Shown one piece after another: positions 1 through 8,453 of a stretch of 64,000 nt of DNA. Each line of letters starts with the position of its first letter. Positions within the stretch are counted from its first letter, which is position 1. The DNA is taken from contig NZ_CP109078.1 in NCBI RefSeq assembly GCF_035917455.1, forward strand, positions 5,378,001-5,442,000, in the 5' to 3' direction. The DNA comes from Micromonospora sp. NBC_01796 (GTDB lineage: Bacteria; Actinomycetota; Actinomycetes; Mycobacteriales; Micromonosporaceae). The notes beneath the pieces were generated by a model. It worked only from the letters and a program-made list of their open reading frames with translations. It was not told where the DNA came from and did not search any database. Both the position numbers and the translations under genes were made by a program.

Positions 1-30
1 GGCCGCCACAGTCGAGAGGAAAGGCTAGGC

Positions 31-516
31 ATGAGTGACGACCAGATCGTGACCGGTCAGGTGCAGACCCGCCGCGCCCTGCTGTTGGGTGCGAGCGCCG
101 TCGGCGCGACCGTGGTACTCGCCGCCTGCGGCACCGACAACTCCACCGACGGTTCCAACGACGCGGGCGCGCCCGCCGGGAGCGACCCGGCGGGCGACCC
201 CAACGCCGGTGGGGACAACACCGGCGGCGCGGACGTCCTGACCAAGACCGCCGAGGTGCCGGTCGGTGGCGGGTTGATCTTCGCGGCCAAGGACGTCGTG
301 GTGACCCAGCCGACCAAGGGCGAGTTCAAGGCGTTCAGCGCGATCTGCACCCACCAGAACTGCCCGGTGACCAACGTCGACGGGGGCACGATCAACTGCT
401 CCTGCCACGGTAGCAAGTTCTCGATCACGGACGGTTCGGTGAAGAACGGACCGGCCACCCGGCCGCTGGGGGCCAAGGACGTCAAGGTCGACGGCGAGAA
501 CATCACCCTCGCCTGA
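31..516 (+). CDS. Tat-exported Rieske (2Fe-2S) lipoprotein
   Basis: A 161-residue protein predicted to be a membrane-anchored, extracytoplasmic Rieske iron-sulfur protein used in electron transfer. The N-terminus has a twin-arginine pair (residues 14-15) before a hydrophobic stretch that ends in a lipobox-like LAAC (Cys about 34). A Gly/Asp/Asn-rich linker follows. The Rieske ligands are clear: CTH near residue 109 and CSCH near 132. The extra Cys in each loop (QNC and CSC) would form the usual Rieske disulfide. The ATG at 31 has a GAGGAAAGG ribosome site just upstream. It stands alone with its own terminator. The partner oxidase or reductase is not evident nearby, so the redox role is unknown. 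Confidence 0.9.
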   Translation: MSDDQIVTGQVQTRRALLLGASAVGATVVLAACGTDNSTDGSNDAGAPAGSDPAGDPNAGGDNTGGADVLTKTAEVPVGGGLIFAAKDVVVTQPTKGEFKAFSAICTHQNCPVTNVDGGTINCSCHGSKFSITDGSVKNGPATRPLGAKDVKVDGENITLA

Positions 517-526
517 TCCACGGGCC

Positions 527-556
527 GGCCTGGCGCGGAGAACCCCGCGCCAGGCC
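527..556 (+). terminator. Hairpin after the Rieske gene
   Basis: A perfect 12-bp GC-rich inverted repeat (GGCCTGGCGCGG at 527-538, its complement at 545-556) with a 6-nt loop begins 10 nt after the stop codon. There is no T tract, as is common in actinomycetes. It sits just upstream of the next gene's -10 element, so the two genes are probably separate transcripts. Confidence 0.65.
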
Positions 557-567
557 CGGGTCCGGCT

Positions 568-573
568 TAGGAT
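568..573 (+). promoter_or_regulatory. -10 element for a leaderless MBL-fold gene
   Basis: TAGGAT at 568-573 is followed after exactly 6 nt by the ATG at 580. There is no Shine-Dalgarno sequence. The spacing places the transcription start on the A of the ATG, which predicts a leaderless mRNA. Confidence 0.6.
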
Positions 574-579
574 CCGGGG

Positions 580-1323
580 ATGCGGCTGACCGTACTCGGG
601 GCGTGCGGCGCGTGGCCGGAGCCGGGGCAGGCGTGCAGCGGTTACCTGGTCGAACACGACGGGTTCCGCCTCCTGCTCGACCTCGGGTACGCGACCCTGC
701 CGCGCCTGCTGGAGCGGATCGGCCCCGAGCAGGTCGACGCGGTTTTCGTCACGCACGGCCACCCGGACCACTGCGCCGACCTCAACCCGCTGCTGCGCGC
801 CCGCCATCTCCGGGCCGACAAACCCCCACCCCTTCCCGTGTACGCCCTGCCCGGCGCCCTCGACCCGGTGCTCGCCCTGGACCGGCCCGGCATGCTGGAC
901 GACGCGTACGTGCTGCACGAGTTCACCGCCGGTGACCGGCTGCGGATCGGCCCGTACGAGGCGCGGACGCGGCTGCTGCCGCACTGGGTGCCGAACGCCG
1001 GGGTACGCCTGACCGCCGGCGGGCGGGTGCTCGCGTACACGGGTGACACCGGGCCGAGTCCGGAGGTGGTGGAGTTGGCCCGCGATGCCGACCTGCTGGT
1101 GGCCGAGGCGAGTCACGTCGACGAGGTGCCGCAGGACTCCGTACGCGACCTGACCAGCGCCCGCCACGCCGGACGGCAGGCGGCCGAGGCGGGCGTCGGG
1201 ATGCTCCTGCTGACCCACTTCTGGCCCGGCACCGACCGGACCGCCGCCCAGGTCGCGGCCGGTGACGCGTACGCCGGGGAGGTTGCCGCCGCCGTGCCCG
1301 GCCTGGTCGTGGATCTCGGGTGA
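580..1323 (+). CDS. MBL-fold metallo-hydrolase
   Basis: A 247-residue metallo-beta-lactamase-fold hydrolase. The metal-binding HxHxDH motif is intact (HGHPDH near residues 59-64). Further likely ligands are the His in LLPHW (about 131), the Asp in YTGDTG (about 152) and a late His in LLLTHFW (about 212). This spacing fits the RNase Z/CPSF-like or cyclic phosphodiesterase-like branch rather than true beta-lactamases. The substrate cannot be assigned. There is no signal peptide, so it is cytoplasmic. It is read from its own probable leaderless promoter and lies 63 nt before uvrC. Confidence 0.85.
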   Translation: MRLTVLGACGAWPEPGQACSGYLVEHDGFRLLLDLGYATLPRLLERIGPEQVDAVFVTHGHPDHCADLNPLLRARHLRADKPPPLPVYALPGALDPVLALDRPGMLDDAYVLHEFTAGDRLRIGPYEARTRLLPHWVPNAGVRLTAGGRVLAYTGDTGPSPEVVELARDADLLVAEASHVDEVPQDSVRDLTSARHAGRQAAEAGVGMLLLTHFWPGTDRTAAQVAAGDAYAGEVAAAVPGLVVDLG

Positions 1324-1373
1324 CCCCCGTCCCGGCCCGGACGGGCTCGGCCGGGAATGACAGGGGTGCGGAC

Positions 1374-1379
1374 TAGGCT
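1374..1379 (+). promoter_or_regulatory. -10 element supporting the uvrC GTG start
   Basis: TAGGCT at 1374-1379 is followed by 7 nt and then GTG at 1387. An in-frame ATG exists 30 nt upstream at 1357 but would lie upstream of this -10. The element therefore favours the GTG at 1387 as a leaderless start. Confidence 0.6.
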
Positions 1380-1386
1380 TGCTGAC

Positions 1387-3327
1387 GTGGCTGACCCCTC
1401 GACCTACCGTCCCGCCCCGGGCACGATCCCGGAGGCTCCGGGGGTTTACCGCTTCCGCGACCCGACCGGCCGGGTGATCTACGTCGGCAAGGCGAAGAAC
1501 CTGCGCAGCCGGCTCAACTCCTACTTCGGCGACACCTGGAACCTGCACCAGCGCACCCAGCAGATGGTCACCACCGCCGCCTCGGTGGACTGGGTCACCG
1601 TCGGCACCGAGGTCGAGGCGCTCCAGCTCGAATACTCCTGGATCAAGCAGTACGACCCCCGGTTCAACGTCCGCTACCGGGACGACAAGTCGTACCCGTA
1701 CCTGGCGGTGACGCTGGACGAGGAGTACCCGAGGTTGCAGGTGATGCGGGGGGCCAAGCGCAAGGGGGTGCGCTACTTCGGCCCGTACTCGCACGCCTGG
1801 GCGATCCGCGAGACGCTCGACCTGCTGCTGCGCGTCTTCCCGTCGCGTACGTGTTCCTCCGGGGTGTTCAAACGGGCCGGGCAGATCGGGCGGCCGTGCC
1901 TGCTCGGCGACATCGGCAAATGCTCCGCGCCCTGCGTCGGCCGGGTCTCCGCCGACGAGCACCGGCAGATCGTGGACAACTTCTGCGACTTCATGGCCGG
2001 CAAGACCGACGGCATGGTCCGCCGGCTCGAACGGGAGATGCTCGACGCCAGCGAGCAGCTCGAGTTCGAGCTGGCCGCGCGGCTGCGCGACGACGTCGCC
2101 GCCCTGCGCCGGGCGATGGAGAAGCAGACCGTGGTGCTCGGCGACGGCACCGACGCCGACGTGGTCGCGTTCTCCGAGGACCCCCTGGAGGCGGCGGTCC
2201 AGGTCTTCCACGTCCGCGACGGCCGGGTACGCGGCCAGCGTGGCTGGGTGGTGGAGAAGGTCGAGGACCTGACCACCGGCGACCTGGTGCACCACTTCTG
2301 CACCCAGGTCTACGGCGGTGAGCAGGGGGAGTCCGACGTGCCCCGCGAGCTGCTGGTGCCGGCCCTCCCGCCGGACGCGGACGCGCTCGCCGACTGGCTC
2401 TCCGACAAGCGGGGGAGCCGGGTCAGCCTGCGGGTGCCGCAGCGCGGCGACAAGCGGTCGCTGCTGGAGACGGTCGGGCGTAACGCCGGTGAGGCGTTGA
2501 CCCGGCACAAGCTGCGCCGCTCCGGTGACCTGACCACCCGGAGCAAGGCCCTCGACGAGATCACCGAGTCGCTCGGACTGCGTACGTCACCGCTGCGGAT
2601 CGAGTGTTACGACATCTCCCAGATCCAGGGCACCGACGTGGTCGCCAGCATGGTCGTCTTCGAGGACGGGCTGCCGCGCAAGAGCGAATACCGCCGGTTC
2701 ATCGTGCGCGGCGCCACCGACGACCTCTCCGCCATGTCCGAGGTGCTGCGCCGACGGTTCGCCCGCTACCTGGAGACCCGGGCGGAAACCGGTGAGCTGG
2801 GCGAGGAGACCACCACCGACCCGGACCGGCCGGGCATCGACCCGACCACCGGGCGCCCGCGCAAGTTCGCGTACCCGCCGCAGTTGGTGGTGGTCGACGG
2901 TGGTCAGCCCCAGGTGGCGGCGGCGTCGGCGGCACTGGCCGAGTTGGGCATCGACGACATCGCGCTCTGCAGCCTGGCCAAGCGGCTGGAGGAGGTGTGG
3001 CTGCCCGACGACGAGTTCCCGGTCATCCTGCCGCGTACGTCGGAGGGGCTCTACCTGCTGCAACGCGTACGGGACGAGGCGCACCGGTTCGCCATCACCT
3101 TCCACCGGGAACGGCGGTCGAAGCGGATGACCGTCTCCGGCCTGGACAACGTCCCCGGCCTCGGTGAGGTACGCCGCAAGGCTCTGCTGCGGCACTTCGG
3201 TTCGGTCAAGCGGCTCGCCGCCGCCGAGGTGGACGAGATCGTGGAGGTGCCCGGCATCGGCCGCCGTACCGCCGAGGCGATCATCTCCGCCCTCAACCCG
3301 GACCGGGCCGCGGCCCCGCCCGCCTAG
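1387..3327 (+). CDS. uvrC: Excinuclease ABC subunit C
   Basis: About 646 residues. UvrC makes the dual incision in nucleotide excision repair after UvrAB mark a lesion. The N-terminal GIY-YIG nuclease is visible (PGVYRF, then [14 protein letters not shown], residues about 15-40). A cysteine-containing central region and a UVR helix pair (about 200-240) follow, then the RNase H-like 5'-incision domain (YDISQIQG onward) and C-terminal helix-hairpin-helix repeats ([13 protein letters not shown] and [12 protein letters not shown]). Length is normal. The GTG start is chosen because a -10 hexamer sits 7 nt upstream. Its usual neighbour rapZ is 30 kb away here. Confidence 0.96.
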   Translation: MADPSTYRPAPGTIPEAPGVYRFRDPTGRVIYVGKAKNLRSRLNSYFGDTWNLHQRTQQMVTTAASVDWVTVGTEVEALQLEYSWIKQYDPRFNVRYRDDKSYPYLAVTLDEEYPRLQVMRGAKRKGVRYFGPYSHAWAIRETLDLLLRVFPSRTCSSGVFKRAGQIGRPCLLGDIGKCSAPCVGRVSADEHRQIVDNFCDFMAGKTDGMVRRLEREMLDASEQLEFELAARLRDDVAALRRAMEKQTVVLGDGTDADVVAFSEDPLEAAVQVFHVRDGRVRGQRGWVVEKVEDLTTGDLVHHFCTQVYGGEQGESDVPRELLVPALPPDADALADWLSDKRGSRVSLRVPQRGDKRSLLETVGRNAGEALTRHKLRRSGDLTTRSKALDEITESLGLRTSPLRIECYDISQIQGTDVVASMVVFEDGLPRKSEYRRFIVRGATDDLSAMSEVLRRRFARYLETRAETGELGEETTTDPDRPGIDPTTGRPRKFAYPPQLVVVDGGQPQVAAASAALAELGIDDIALCSLAKRLEEVWLPDDEFPVILPRTSEGLYLLQRVRDEAHRFAITFHRERRSKRMTVSGLDNVPGLGEVRRKALLRHFGSVKRLAAAEVDEIVEVPGIGRRTAEAIISALNPDRAAAPPA

Positions 3328-3342
3328 CCTGAGCCGGACGCG

Positions 3343-3370
3343 GCGCCGCTGGGCCGAAGCCCGGCGGCGC
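3343..3370 (+). terminator. uvrC terminator hairpin
   Basis: A 12-bp GC-rich stem (3343-3354 with 3359-3370, one G-U wobble) and a CGAA loop lies 15 nt after the uvrC stop. Read on the opposite strand the loop is TTCG. It marks the boundary between the conserved uvrC block and the accessory island. Confidence 0.65.
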
Positions 3371-3557
3371 TGTGGCATCTGCGCGCTGACCTGCCGATTC
3401 CAGATGTCCACAAGGTTTGCTTAGGGATCGACACCCACAGTGGGCACCACGGCACCCTAGGTGGTTGCCGGATTCCCGCGACCACCCGTCCGCCACTGCC
3501 GTCGGACGTCGGGTGGTACGCGTCGTGTCGCCTTCAGCACTGTGGAAAGGGCCAGGC

Positions 3558-5402
3558 ATGGACCAACCGATCGGCGTACCCATTCGCCGACCTGTCATCC
3601 GCCACCGTTTCGGTGGCCTGCTACGAGCGTTGCTCGCGACGGTGGTCGCGGCCACCCCGCTGGTCGTGGCGGTGGGGCCGCAACCGGCCTCGGCCGCGCC
3701 GGCGAACGGCAACCTGATCATCAACGGGACCTTCGACAACGGCAGTACCCAGCCCTGGTGGACCCGGCTCAGCGAGACCAGGACCGACGTCCAGGCCGGA
3801 CAGTTGCGGATCAGGACCCTCGGCGAGCGGCCGAACACCTGGGACGACCTGGTCGGCCACTTCGAGTTCGGGGTCGAGGCCGGGCGTCGCTACCGGTTGC
3901 AGTTCGACGCGAACACCGACGTCGGCCGCACCCTGCGGGTGTCGGTGTCCCGGGCGAACACCCCGTTCACCTCGGCGTTCGACCGGAACATCACGCTGGG
4001 CAGCGCGATGACCCGTTTCACCTTCGACTTCACCTCCCCGTTCGCCGACGCGCAGGCGGTGCTCTTCTTCCACCTCGGCGACAGCGTGGCCTCGACCGTA
4101 CGGCTGGACAACATCAGCCTCACCCCGCTGCCCGCCGACGCGGCGACCGACCCGGTGCTCTTCTGGAACGACCAACTCCTCGCGGCGTACCGGGTCGCCC
4201 GCGACGGTGTACCTCCGACCAGCGGTTCCCGGATCGGCGCCATCATGCACGCGGCGATGTGGGACGCGGCGGTTTCGGTGACCGGCACCGGGCAGCCGTA
4301 CCGGGCACGGGTTCCGGTGCACTATCCGGGCACCCTGGACGACGTGGTCGCCCCCTCGCTGGAGGCGGCGATCAACCAGGCGGCACGCGACACCCTGGTC
4401 GCGCTGTTCGCCAACAACGCCCACCCGGGTGTGGATCCGGCCCGGTTCGACGCCGCGTTGACCCAGGCCAACGCGCAGCTCCCGGCCGGGGTCAACGGAT
4501 CCGAGGTCGCCCGTGGCACCTCGGTCGGTGCCCAGGCCGCCACCGCGATCCTCCAGGCCCGCGCAGGAGACGGCTCGGGTGTCAACACGCCGTACACGCT
4601 GGACGGGGTGCGGGGCTCGTGGCGGCCGACCGAGCCCGGCACGTCGGCGGTCACCCCGAACTGGGGTCGGGTCACCCCGTTCGCGATGACCCGGAGCAAC
4701 CAGTTCCGCCCGGGTCCGCCGGCCGGTGCGGCCAACTACGCCGACCTGCTGGGCAAGCAGGAGTACCTGGACCGGGTGGACGAGGTCCGGCGGCTCGGCG
4801 GGCGGCAGAGTACCGAGCGGACCGCCGACCAGACGCAGATCGCGTTCTTCTGGGCCAATGACGTACCCGGCACGTACAAGCCGCCGGGGCAGTTGTACGC
4901 GCACACCCGCATCGTGGCCGAGCCGCGGGGGCTCGGCATACTCGGGAACGCGCGGCTGTTCGGGCTGGTCTCGCTGGCCATGGCGGACGCGGCCATCGCC
5001 GCCTGGGACGCCAAGTACGAGACCGGGATCGACCTGTGGCGACCGGAGACCGCGATCCAGGAGATCGAGCCGGGCTGGAAACCGCTGTCGCAGCGCCCGA
5101 ACGGGGTCTCGTTCTCCCCGGCCTTCCCGGCGTACATCTCCGGGCACGCCACCTTCGCCGGGGCGTGGGCCGGGGTGATGCGGGCCTACTTCGGCACGGA
5201 CGCGATCCCGTTCACCGGCACCACGGAGGACCCGAGCGCGATCGGGGTCCGACGCTCGTTCGCCACCTTCACCCAGGCGGCACAGGAGAACGCGCGGAGC
5301 CGGATCTATCTCGGCGTGCACTACCAGTGGGACGCGGACGCCGGTATCGCCACCGGCACCTCCGTCGCCGCCCGGGTGTTCAGCACCCAGCTTCGACCGT
5401 GA
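3558..5402 (+). CDS. Secreted vanadium haloperoxidase / PAP2-superfamily protein with N-terminal carbohydrate-binding-like domain
   Basis: 614 residues from the ATG at 3558, which has AAAGGG upstream. An upstream in-frame extension lacks a ribosome site. A signal peptide ends near ASAAPA (residue about 49). Residues about 52-195 look like a CBM4/9-type beta-sandwich (NLIINGTFDNG start, LDNISL end). The C-terminal half carries the vanadate/phosphate-binding motifs of the haloperoxidase-acid phosphatase superfamily: K..WRP near DLWRPETA, then ISGHATFAG, then SRIYLGVHYQWD. The K-to-RP spacing is two residues longer than the classic KX6RP. It could be a haloperoxidase or an extracellular phosphatase; sequence alone does not decide. 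Confidence 0.8.
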   Translation: MDQPIGVPIRRPVIRHRFGGLLRALLATVVAATPLVVAVGPQPASAAPANGNLIINGTFDNGSTQPWWTRLSETRTDVQAGQLRIRTLGERPNTWDDLVGHFEFGVEAGRRYRLQFDANTDVGRTLRVSVSRANTPFTSAFDRNITLGSAMTRFTFDFTSPFADAQAVLFFHLGDSVASTVRLDNISLTPLPADAATDPVLFWNDQLLAAYRVARDGVPPTSGSRIGAIMHAAMWDAAVSVTGTGQPYRARVPVHYPGTLDDVVAPSLEAAINQAARDTLVALFANNAHPGVDPARFDAALTQANAQLPAGVNGSEVARGTSVGAQAATAILQARAGDGSGVNTPYTLDGVRGSWRPTEPGTSAVTPNWGRVTPFAMTRSNQFRPGPPAGAANYADLLGKQEYLDRVDEVRRLGGRQSTERTADQTQIAFFWANDVPGTYKPPGQLYAHTRIVAEPRGLGILGNARLFGLVSLAMADAAIAAWDAKYETGIDLWRPETAIQEIEPGWKPLSQRPNGVSFSPAFPAYISGHATFAGAWAGVMRAYFGTDAIPFTGTTEDPSAIGVRRSFATFTQAAQENARSRIYLGVHYQWDADAGIATGTSVAARVFSTQLRP

Positions 5403-5410
5403 CCGGCCGG

Positions 5411-5449
5411 CCCGCGTACGGATCGACCGTGGGATGACCCGTACGCGGG
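5411..5449 (+). terminator. Terminator after the haloperoxidase-like gene
   Basis: A perfect 11-bp inverted repeat (CCCGCGTACGG at 5411-5421, complement at 5439-5449, 17-nt loop) begins 9 nt after the stop. CCGG on each flank can extend the stem with one bulged base. Confidence 0.6.
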
Positions 5450-5602
5450 ACCGGAGGGTCGGATAGTACGGTCCGGCGGTAGGCCGGTCGCCTGCGCGGC
5501 GACCGGCCGATCCGGCCGTGCCGGCGCTCCTCTGTGGCTGGGCCGGCATCGGCCGCCGTGCCGGTGCGGTTGGTGACGAGGTCGACGGGGCAGGAGAAGC
5601 TC

Positions 5603-5788
5603 ATGGATGACTTCAAGCGACCGACGATCGCGGCGGCGATCGCACTCCTGCCGGTGTCCCTGGTCCTGGTGGCCGCCAACGACGGGCCGCTGTGGGCCGG
5701 GATCGTGGGCTGGGCAGTCGGTGCCGCGGTGATAGTGGTGCTCGGGCTCGGACTCGGTTGGCTGCGCTCGCGCACCGGCTCCCGCTGA
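5603..5788 (+). CDS. Small two-helix membrane protein
   Basis: A 61-residue protein of unknown function. The ATG at 5603 is preceded by AGGAG with good spacing, so it is preferred over longer in-frame options starting at 5534. Two hydrophobic segments (residues about 8-26 and 31-51) are joined by a short Asn-Asp-Gly turn, and the C-terminus is Arg-rich. This suggests a hairpin in the membrane with a cytoplasmic basic tail. It sits alone between terminators, so the neighbours give no clue. Confidence 0.6.
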   Translation: MDDFKRPTIAAAIALLPVSLVLVAANDGPLWAGIVGWAVGAAVIVVLGLGLGWLRSRTGSR

Positions 5789-5820
5789 CGGCGGCCCACG
5801 CCCGGCGTCGAGGCCCACTC

Positions 5821-5849
5821 CGCGGTGCCGGCCGGCTTCCGGCGCCGCG
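5821..5849. terminator. Bidirectional hairpin between convergent genes
   Basis: An 11-bp GC stem (5821-5831 with 5839-5849, one wobble pair, 7-nt loop) lies between the stop of the small membrane protein and the stop of the convergent YdeI-family gene, and could serve both. Confidence 0.5.
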
Positions 5850-5850
5850 T

Positions 5851-6450
5851 TCAGTCTTCGAGGCGGCGTTTCTGCGGGTAGACCGTTTCGCCACGGGCGA
5901 GCATCTCGACGAACTGGGCGATCCGGCGAGCCCGCGTCTCGGCCCGTTTGGCGCTGTCGACCCGGTAGATCACGGAGAACCGGTTCTGCTTGGTGAGGAT
6001 GTCGAACATCGCCCGCGCCCGGGGCTCGGCGTCCAGCGCGGCGGCCAGGTCGGCCGGGACCTCGGCGGTGGCCGGTCCGGCGTACGCGGCGTCCCAGCGA
6101 CCGTCGGCCTTGGCCCGCTCGATCTCGGCGTGTCCGCCCGGACGCATCCGGCCCGTCGCGATTAGGTCGGCGACGAGGGTGACGTTCCGGGCCGACCAGG
6201 GGCTGGTCGACCGGCGCGGAGTGAAGCGCTGCCGGTACGTGGTCTCGTCGCGGCTGCGTGCCTGGCTGTCGATCCAGCCGTGGCAGAGCGCCTCCTCCAG
6301 CGCCTGGGCGTAGGTGAGGCTGGTGGGGTCGGTGCTGCCCTGCTTGGCCAGCAGCAGCCAGACCCCGTCCGAGTCGCCGTGGTGCGCGTCGAGCCATTCC
6401 CGCCACGCGTCCTGGTCGGCGACGGTCAGTTCGGGCTGGTCAGCGCTCAT
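5851..6450 (-). CDS. YdeI/OmpD-associated family protein
   Basis: 199 residues, cytoplasmic. The sequence matches the YdeI/OmpD-associated (bacteriocin-protection-like) family, seen in the early WLDAHH region, the CHGWIDSQ core, the YRQRFTPRRSTSPWS segment, and the C-terminal run of helices (residues about 115-195) that usually contains DILTKQNRF. The biochemical activity of this family is not established. The start ATG lies inside the end of the upstream marR (11-bp overlap), so the two form an operon, possibly responding to the same MarR ligand. Confidence 0.8.
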   Translation of the reverse strand: MSADQPELTVADQDAWREWLDAHHGDSDGVWLLLAKQGSTDPTSLTYAQALEEALCHGWIDSQARSRDETTYRQRFTPRRSTSPWSARNVTLVADLIATGRMRPGGHAEIERAKADGRWDAAYAGPATAEVPADLAAALDAEPRARAMFDILTKQNRFSVIYRVDSAKRAETRARRIAQFVEMLARGETVYPQKRRLED

Positions 6451-6967
6451 GGTCGGCTCCTCGGTCAGGGGTCGGGTGAGGTTGTTCGGCGACGATCATG
6501 ACTCGGCGCAGCAGGTCCGCCAGGGTCCGGCGCTCGGCCGGGTCGAGGGCGTCGAGCAGCCGGTGGTCCTCGTGGCCGAGCACCTCCATCGCTTCGAGCC
6601 AGGCGGCGTTGCCGGCTTCGGTGAGTTCGATGTCGACCCGGCGGCGGTCGGTGGTGGACGGGATGCGGCGGACGAAACCGCGTCGCTCCAGCGCGTCGAG
6701 GCGGGCGGTCACCGAGGGCGGTGCCATGTCGAGGTCGGCGGCGAGTTCGGTGGGGGTGGCCCGGCCCCGGCGGCCGGCGAGCACGTGCAGGGTGTCGAAC
6801 TCGTGCCGCTGGAAGTCGAAGGCGACCAGGTAACGCTCCTTCATCCGGAGCAGGTGCCGGGCCAACCGCGCCGCGCGGGTGACCACACCCTCGACGTCCG
6901 GATCGAGGCCGGGCAGGACCGGTAGCCACCGGTCCACATGGTCGTCGGTCCCGTCGCGCTGCTCCAC
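6440..6967 (-). CDS. MarR-family transcriptional regulator
   Basis: 175 residues with a winged helix-turn-helix DNA-binding domain of the MarR type. The recognition region is RATPTELAADLDMAPPSVTARLDALERRG (read in short blocks), followed by a wing rich in Arg and Asp (STTDRRRVDIELT). MarR proteins are dimeric repressors released by small molecules. It is divergent from an MFS pump with three dyads in the shared 69-bp gap, so autoregulation and control of the pump are likely. The GTG start sits 6 nt after a TAGAGT -10 element on the minus strand (6979-6974), implying leaderless translation. Confidence 0.88.
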   Translation of the reverse strand: MEQRDGTDDHVDRWLPVLPGLDPDVEGVVTRAARLARHLLRMKERYLVAFDFQRHEFDTLHVLAGRRGRATPTELAADLDMAPPSVTARLDALERRGFVRRIPSTTDRRRVDIELTEAGNAAWLEAMEVLGHEDHRLLDALDPAERRTLADLLRRVMIVAEQPHPTPDRGADHER

Positions 6968-6973
6968 AGCACT

Positions 6974-7029
6974 ACTCTACGTCACCGTCGAATTATTCGT
7001 TGACGAAAGGTTCGACATCGAACTAAATT
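6974..7029. promoter_or_regulatory. Divergent marR/MFS promoters with clustered operator-like dyads
   Basis: Minus-strand -10 TAGAGT at 6979-6974 serves marR. Plus-strand -10 TAAATT at 7024-7029 lies 7 nt before the MFS ATG, with TTGACG at 7000-7005 as a possible -35 (spacing 18). Between them are three inverted repeats: CGAAT-T-ATTCG (6989-6999), TTCGT-TG-ACGAA (6996-7007) and TTCGA-CA-TCGAA (7011-7022). The last two have dyad centres 15 bp apart and overlap the promoter core, as expected for MarR repression. Confidence 0.6.
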
Positions 7030-7036
7030 CTGGTCC

Positions 7037-8305
7037 ATGGACCATCCCCTCCGGCTCCGTGCCTTCCGGCTGCTCTTCGTCGGCCGTACGCTCTCCGCGC
7101 TCGGCGACGCCGTCGTGCCCGCGGCGCTCGCGCTCGCCGTACTCCGGGTCACCGGCTCGACCTCGGCGCTGGCCCTCGTCCTCGGCTGCGCCCTGGTCCC
7201 CAAGCTGCTGTTCCTGCCGCTCGGCGGCGTGGTCGCCGACCGGTTCGACGCCCGCCGGGTCGCGCTCGTCACCGACCTGATCCGTGGCGCCGCCCAGGTC
7301 TTCGTCGGCGTCGAACTGCTCGGCGCGGACCCGACGCTGACCCACGTCGCCGCCGCCTCGGCGGTCACCGGCGCCGCGTCCGCGTTCGCCATGCCGACCG
7401 CCTCACCGCTGGTCGCCGGCACCGTCGACGGTCCCGCCCGGCAGCAGGCCAACGCCCTGATGGGAGTCGCCTCCAGCGCCACCCGTCTCGGCGGGCCGGC
7501 GCTCGCCGGGCTGCTGATCTGGACCGCCGGACCGGGCTGGGCGTTCATCCTCGACGGCGCGTCGTTCGCCGCCAGCGCCGCGATGCTGGCGATCATCCGG
7601 GTACGCCGCACCCCGATCGAACGCCGGTCACTCCGCGCCGACCTGGTGGAGGGCTGGACCGAGGTACGCACCCGCGACTGGTACTGGACCAGCCTGCTCG
7701 CCCACGCGGCATGGAACGGCGGTGCCGCGGTCCTGGTCACCCTCGGCCCTGCGGTGGCGGTCGACCGACTCGGCGGCGAGGGTGTCTGGGTGCTGATGCT
7801 CCAGGCCGGAGCGGTCGGGCTGCTGCTCGGCTCGCTACTGGCCGGACGCGCCCGCCTGCGCCGGCCGATCCTGGTGGGAAACCTCGGCCTGGCGACGTAC
7901 GCGGTCCCGCTGGTGCTGCTCGGGGTCGCCGCGCCCGCCCCAGCCGTGATCGTTTCGTACGGCCTCGCGCTGACCGCGCTCGGCTTCCTCAACCCGGTCT
8001 GGGAGACGGTTGTCCAGACCGAGATTCCGCCGCACGCCCTGGCCCGCGTCACCTCCTACGACTGGCTGCTCTCGCTGGCCGCCACACCGATCGGTTACGC
8101 CCTCGCCCCCCTGGGAGCGAGCCTCGGGTCGGCGAAGACGCCCCTGCTCGCCGCTGCTGTCATCGTCGCGCTCGCCTGCCTCGGCACCGCCGCCGTCCCC
8201 GGCGTACGCCGCATCGGCACCCCACCCGCCCACGCGGTCAGCGCGCCAACCGAAGCGGTCCCGGCTGACCAACGACCTCGGTCAGCGACCGCCGGAGGCG
8301 TATGA
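7037..8305 (+). CDS. MFS transporter
   Basis: 422 residues with about 12 hydrophobic segments, the major facilitator fold, and the MFS loop 2-3 signature at GGVVADRFDARRV (residues about 56-68). It resembles small-molecule drug exporters of the EntS/MFS_3 type. The substrate is unknown. Its ATG follows a TAAATT -10 by 7 nt, so the mRNA is probably leaderless. The divergent MarR and operator-like dyads suggest derepression by the exported compound or a related phenolic ligand. Confidence 0.85.
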   Translation: MDHPLRLRAFRLLFVGRTLSALGDAVVPAALALAVLRVTGSTSALALVLGCALVPKLLFLPLGGVVADRFDARRVALVTDLIRGAAQVFVGVELLGADPTLTHVAAASAVTGAASAFAMPTASPLVAGTVDGPARQQANALMGVASSATRLGGPALAGLLIWTAGPGWAFILDGASFAASAAMLAIIRVRRTPIERRSLRADLVEGWTEVRTRDWYWTSLLAHAAWNGGAAVLVTLGPAVAVDRLGGEGVWVLMLQAGAVGLLLGSLLAGRARLRRPILVGNLGLATYAVPLVLLGVAAPAPAVIVSYGLALTALGFLNPVWETVVQTEIPPHALARVTSYDWLLSLAATPIGYALAPLGASLGSAKTPLLAAAVIVALACLGTAAVPGVRRIGTPPAHAVSAPTEAVPADQRPRSATAGGV

Positions 8306-8453
8306 CGCGTCGAGGTCTTACATCAAATTCGATGTACGTACGCGCCTGGGTATGTACGACCTGACGAAGTCACCGCCGGTCCACGTACCGTCTTGATCCA
8401 CGGCTGTTCAGACCTGTAACGCGCCGTCCAGGACAGGGCTCAGCAGCCGGCGA

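Noticed and set aside
25-2508. A very long minus-strand frame opposite the Rieske, MBL and uvrC genes
   Set aside because: It is a GC-driven mirror frame; the plus-strand proteins are clear family members and the antisense product has no recognisable motif.
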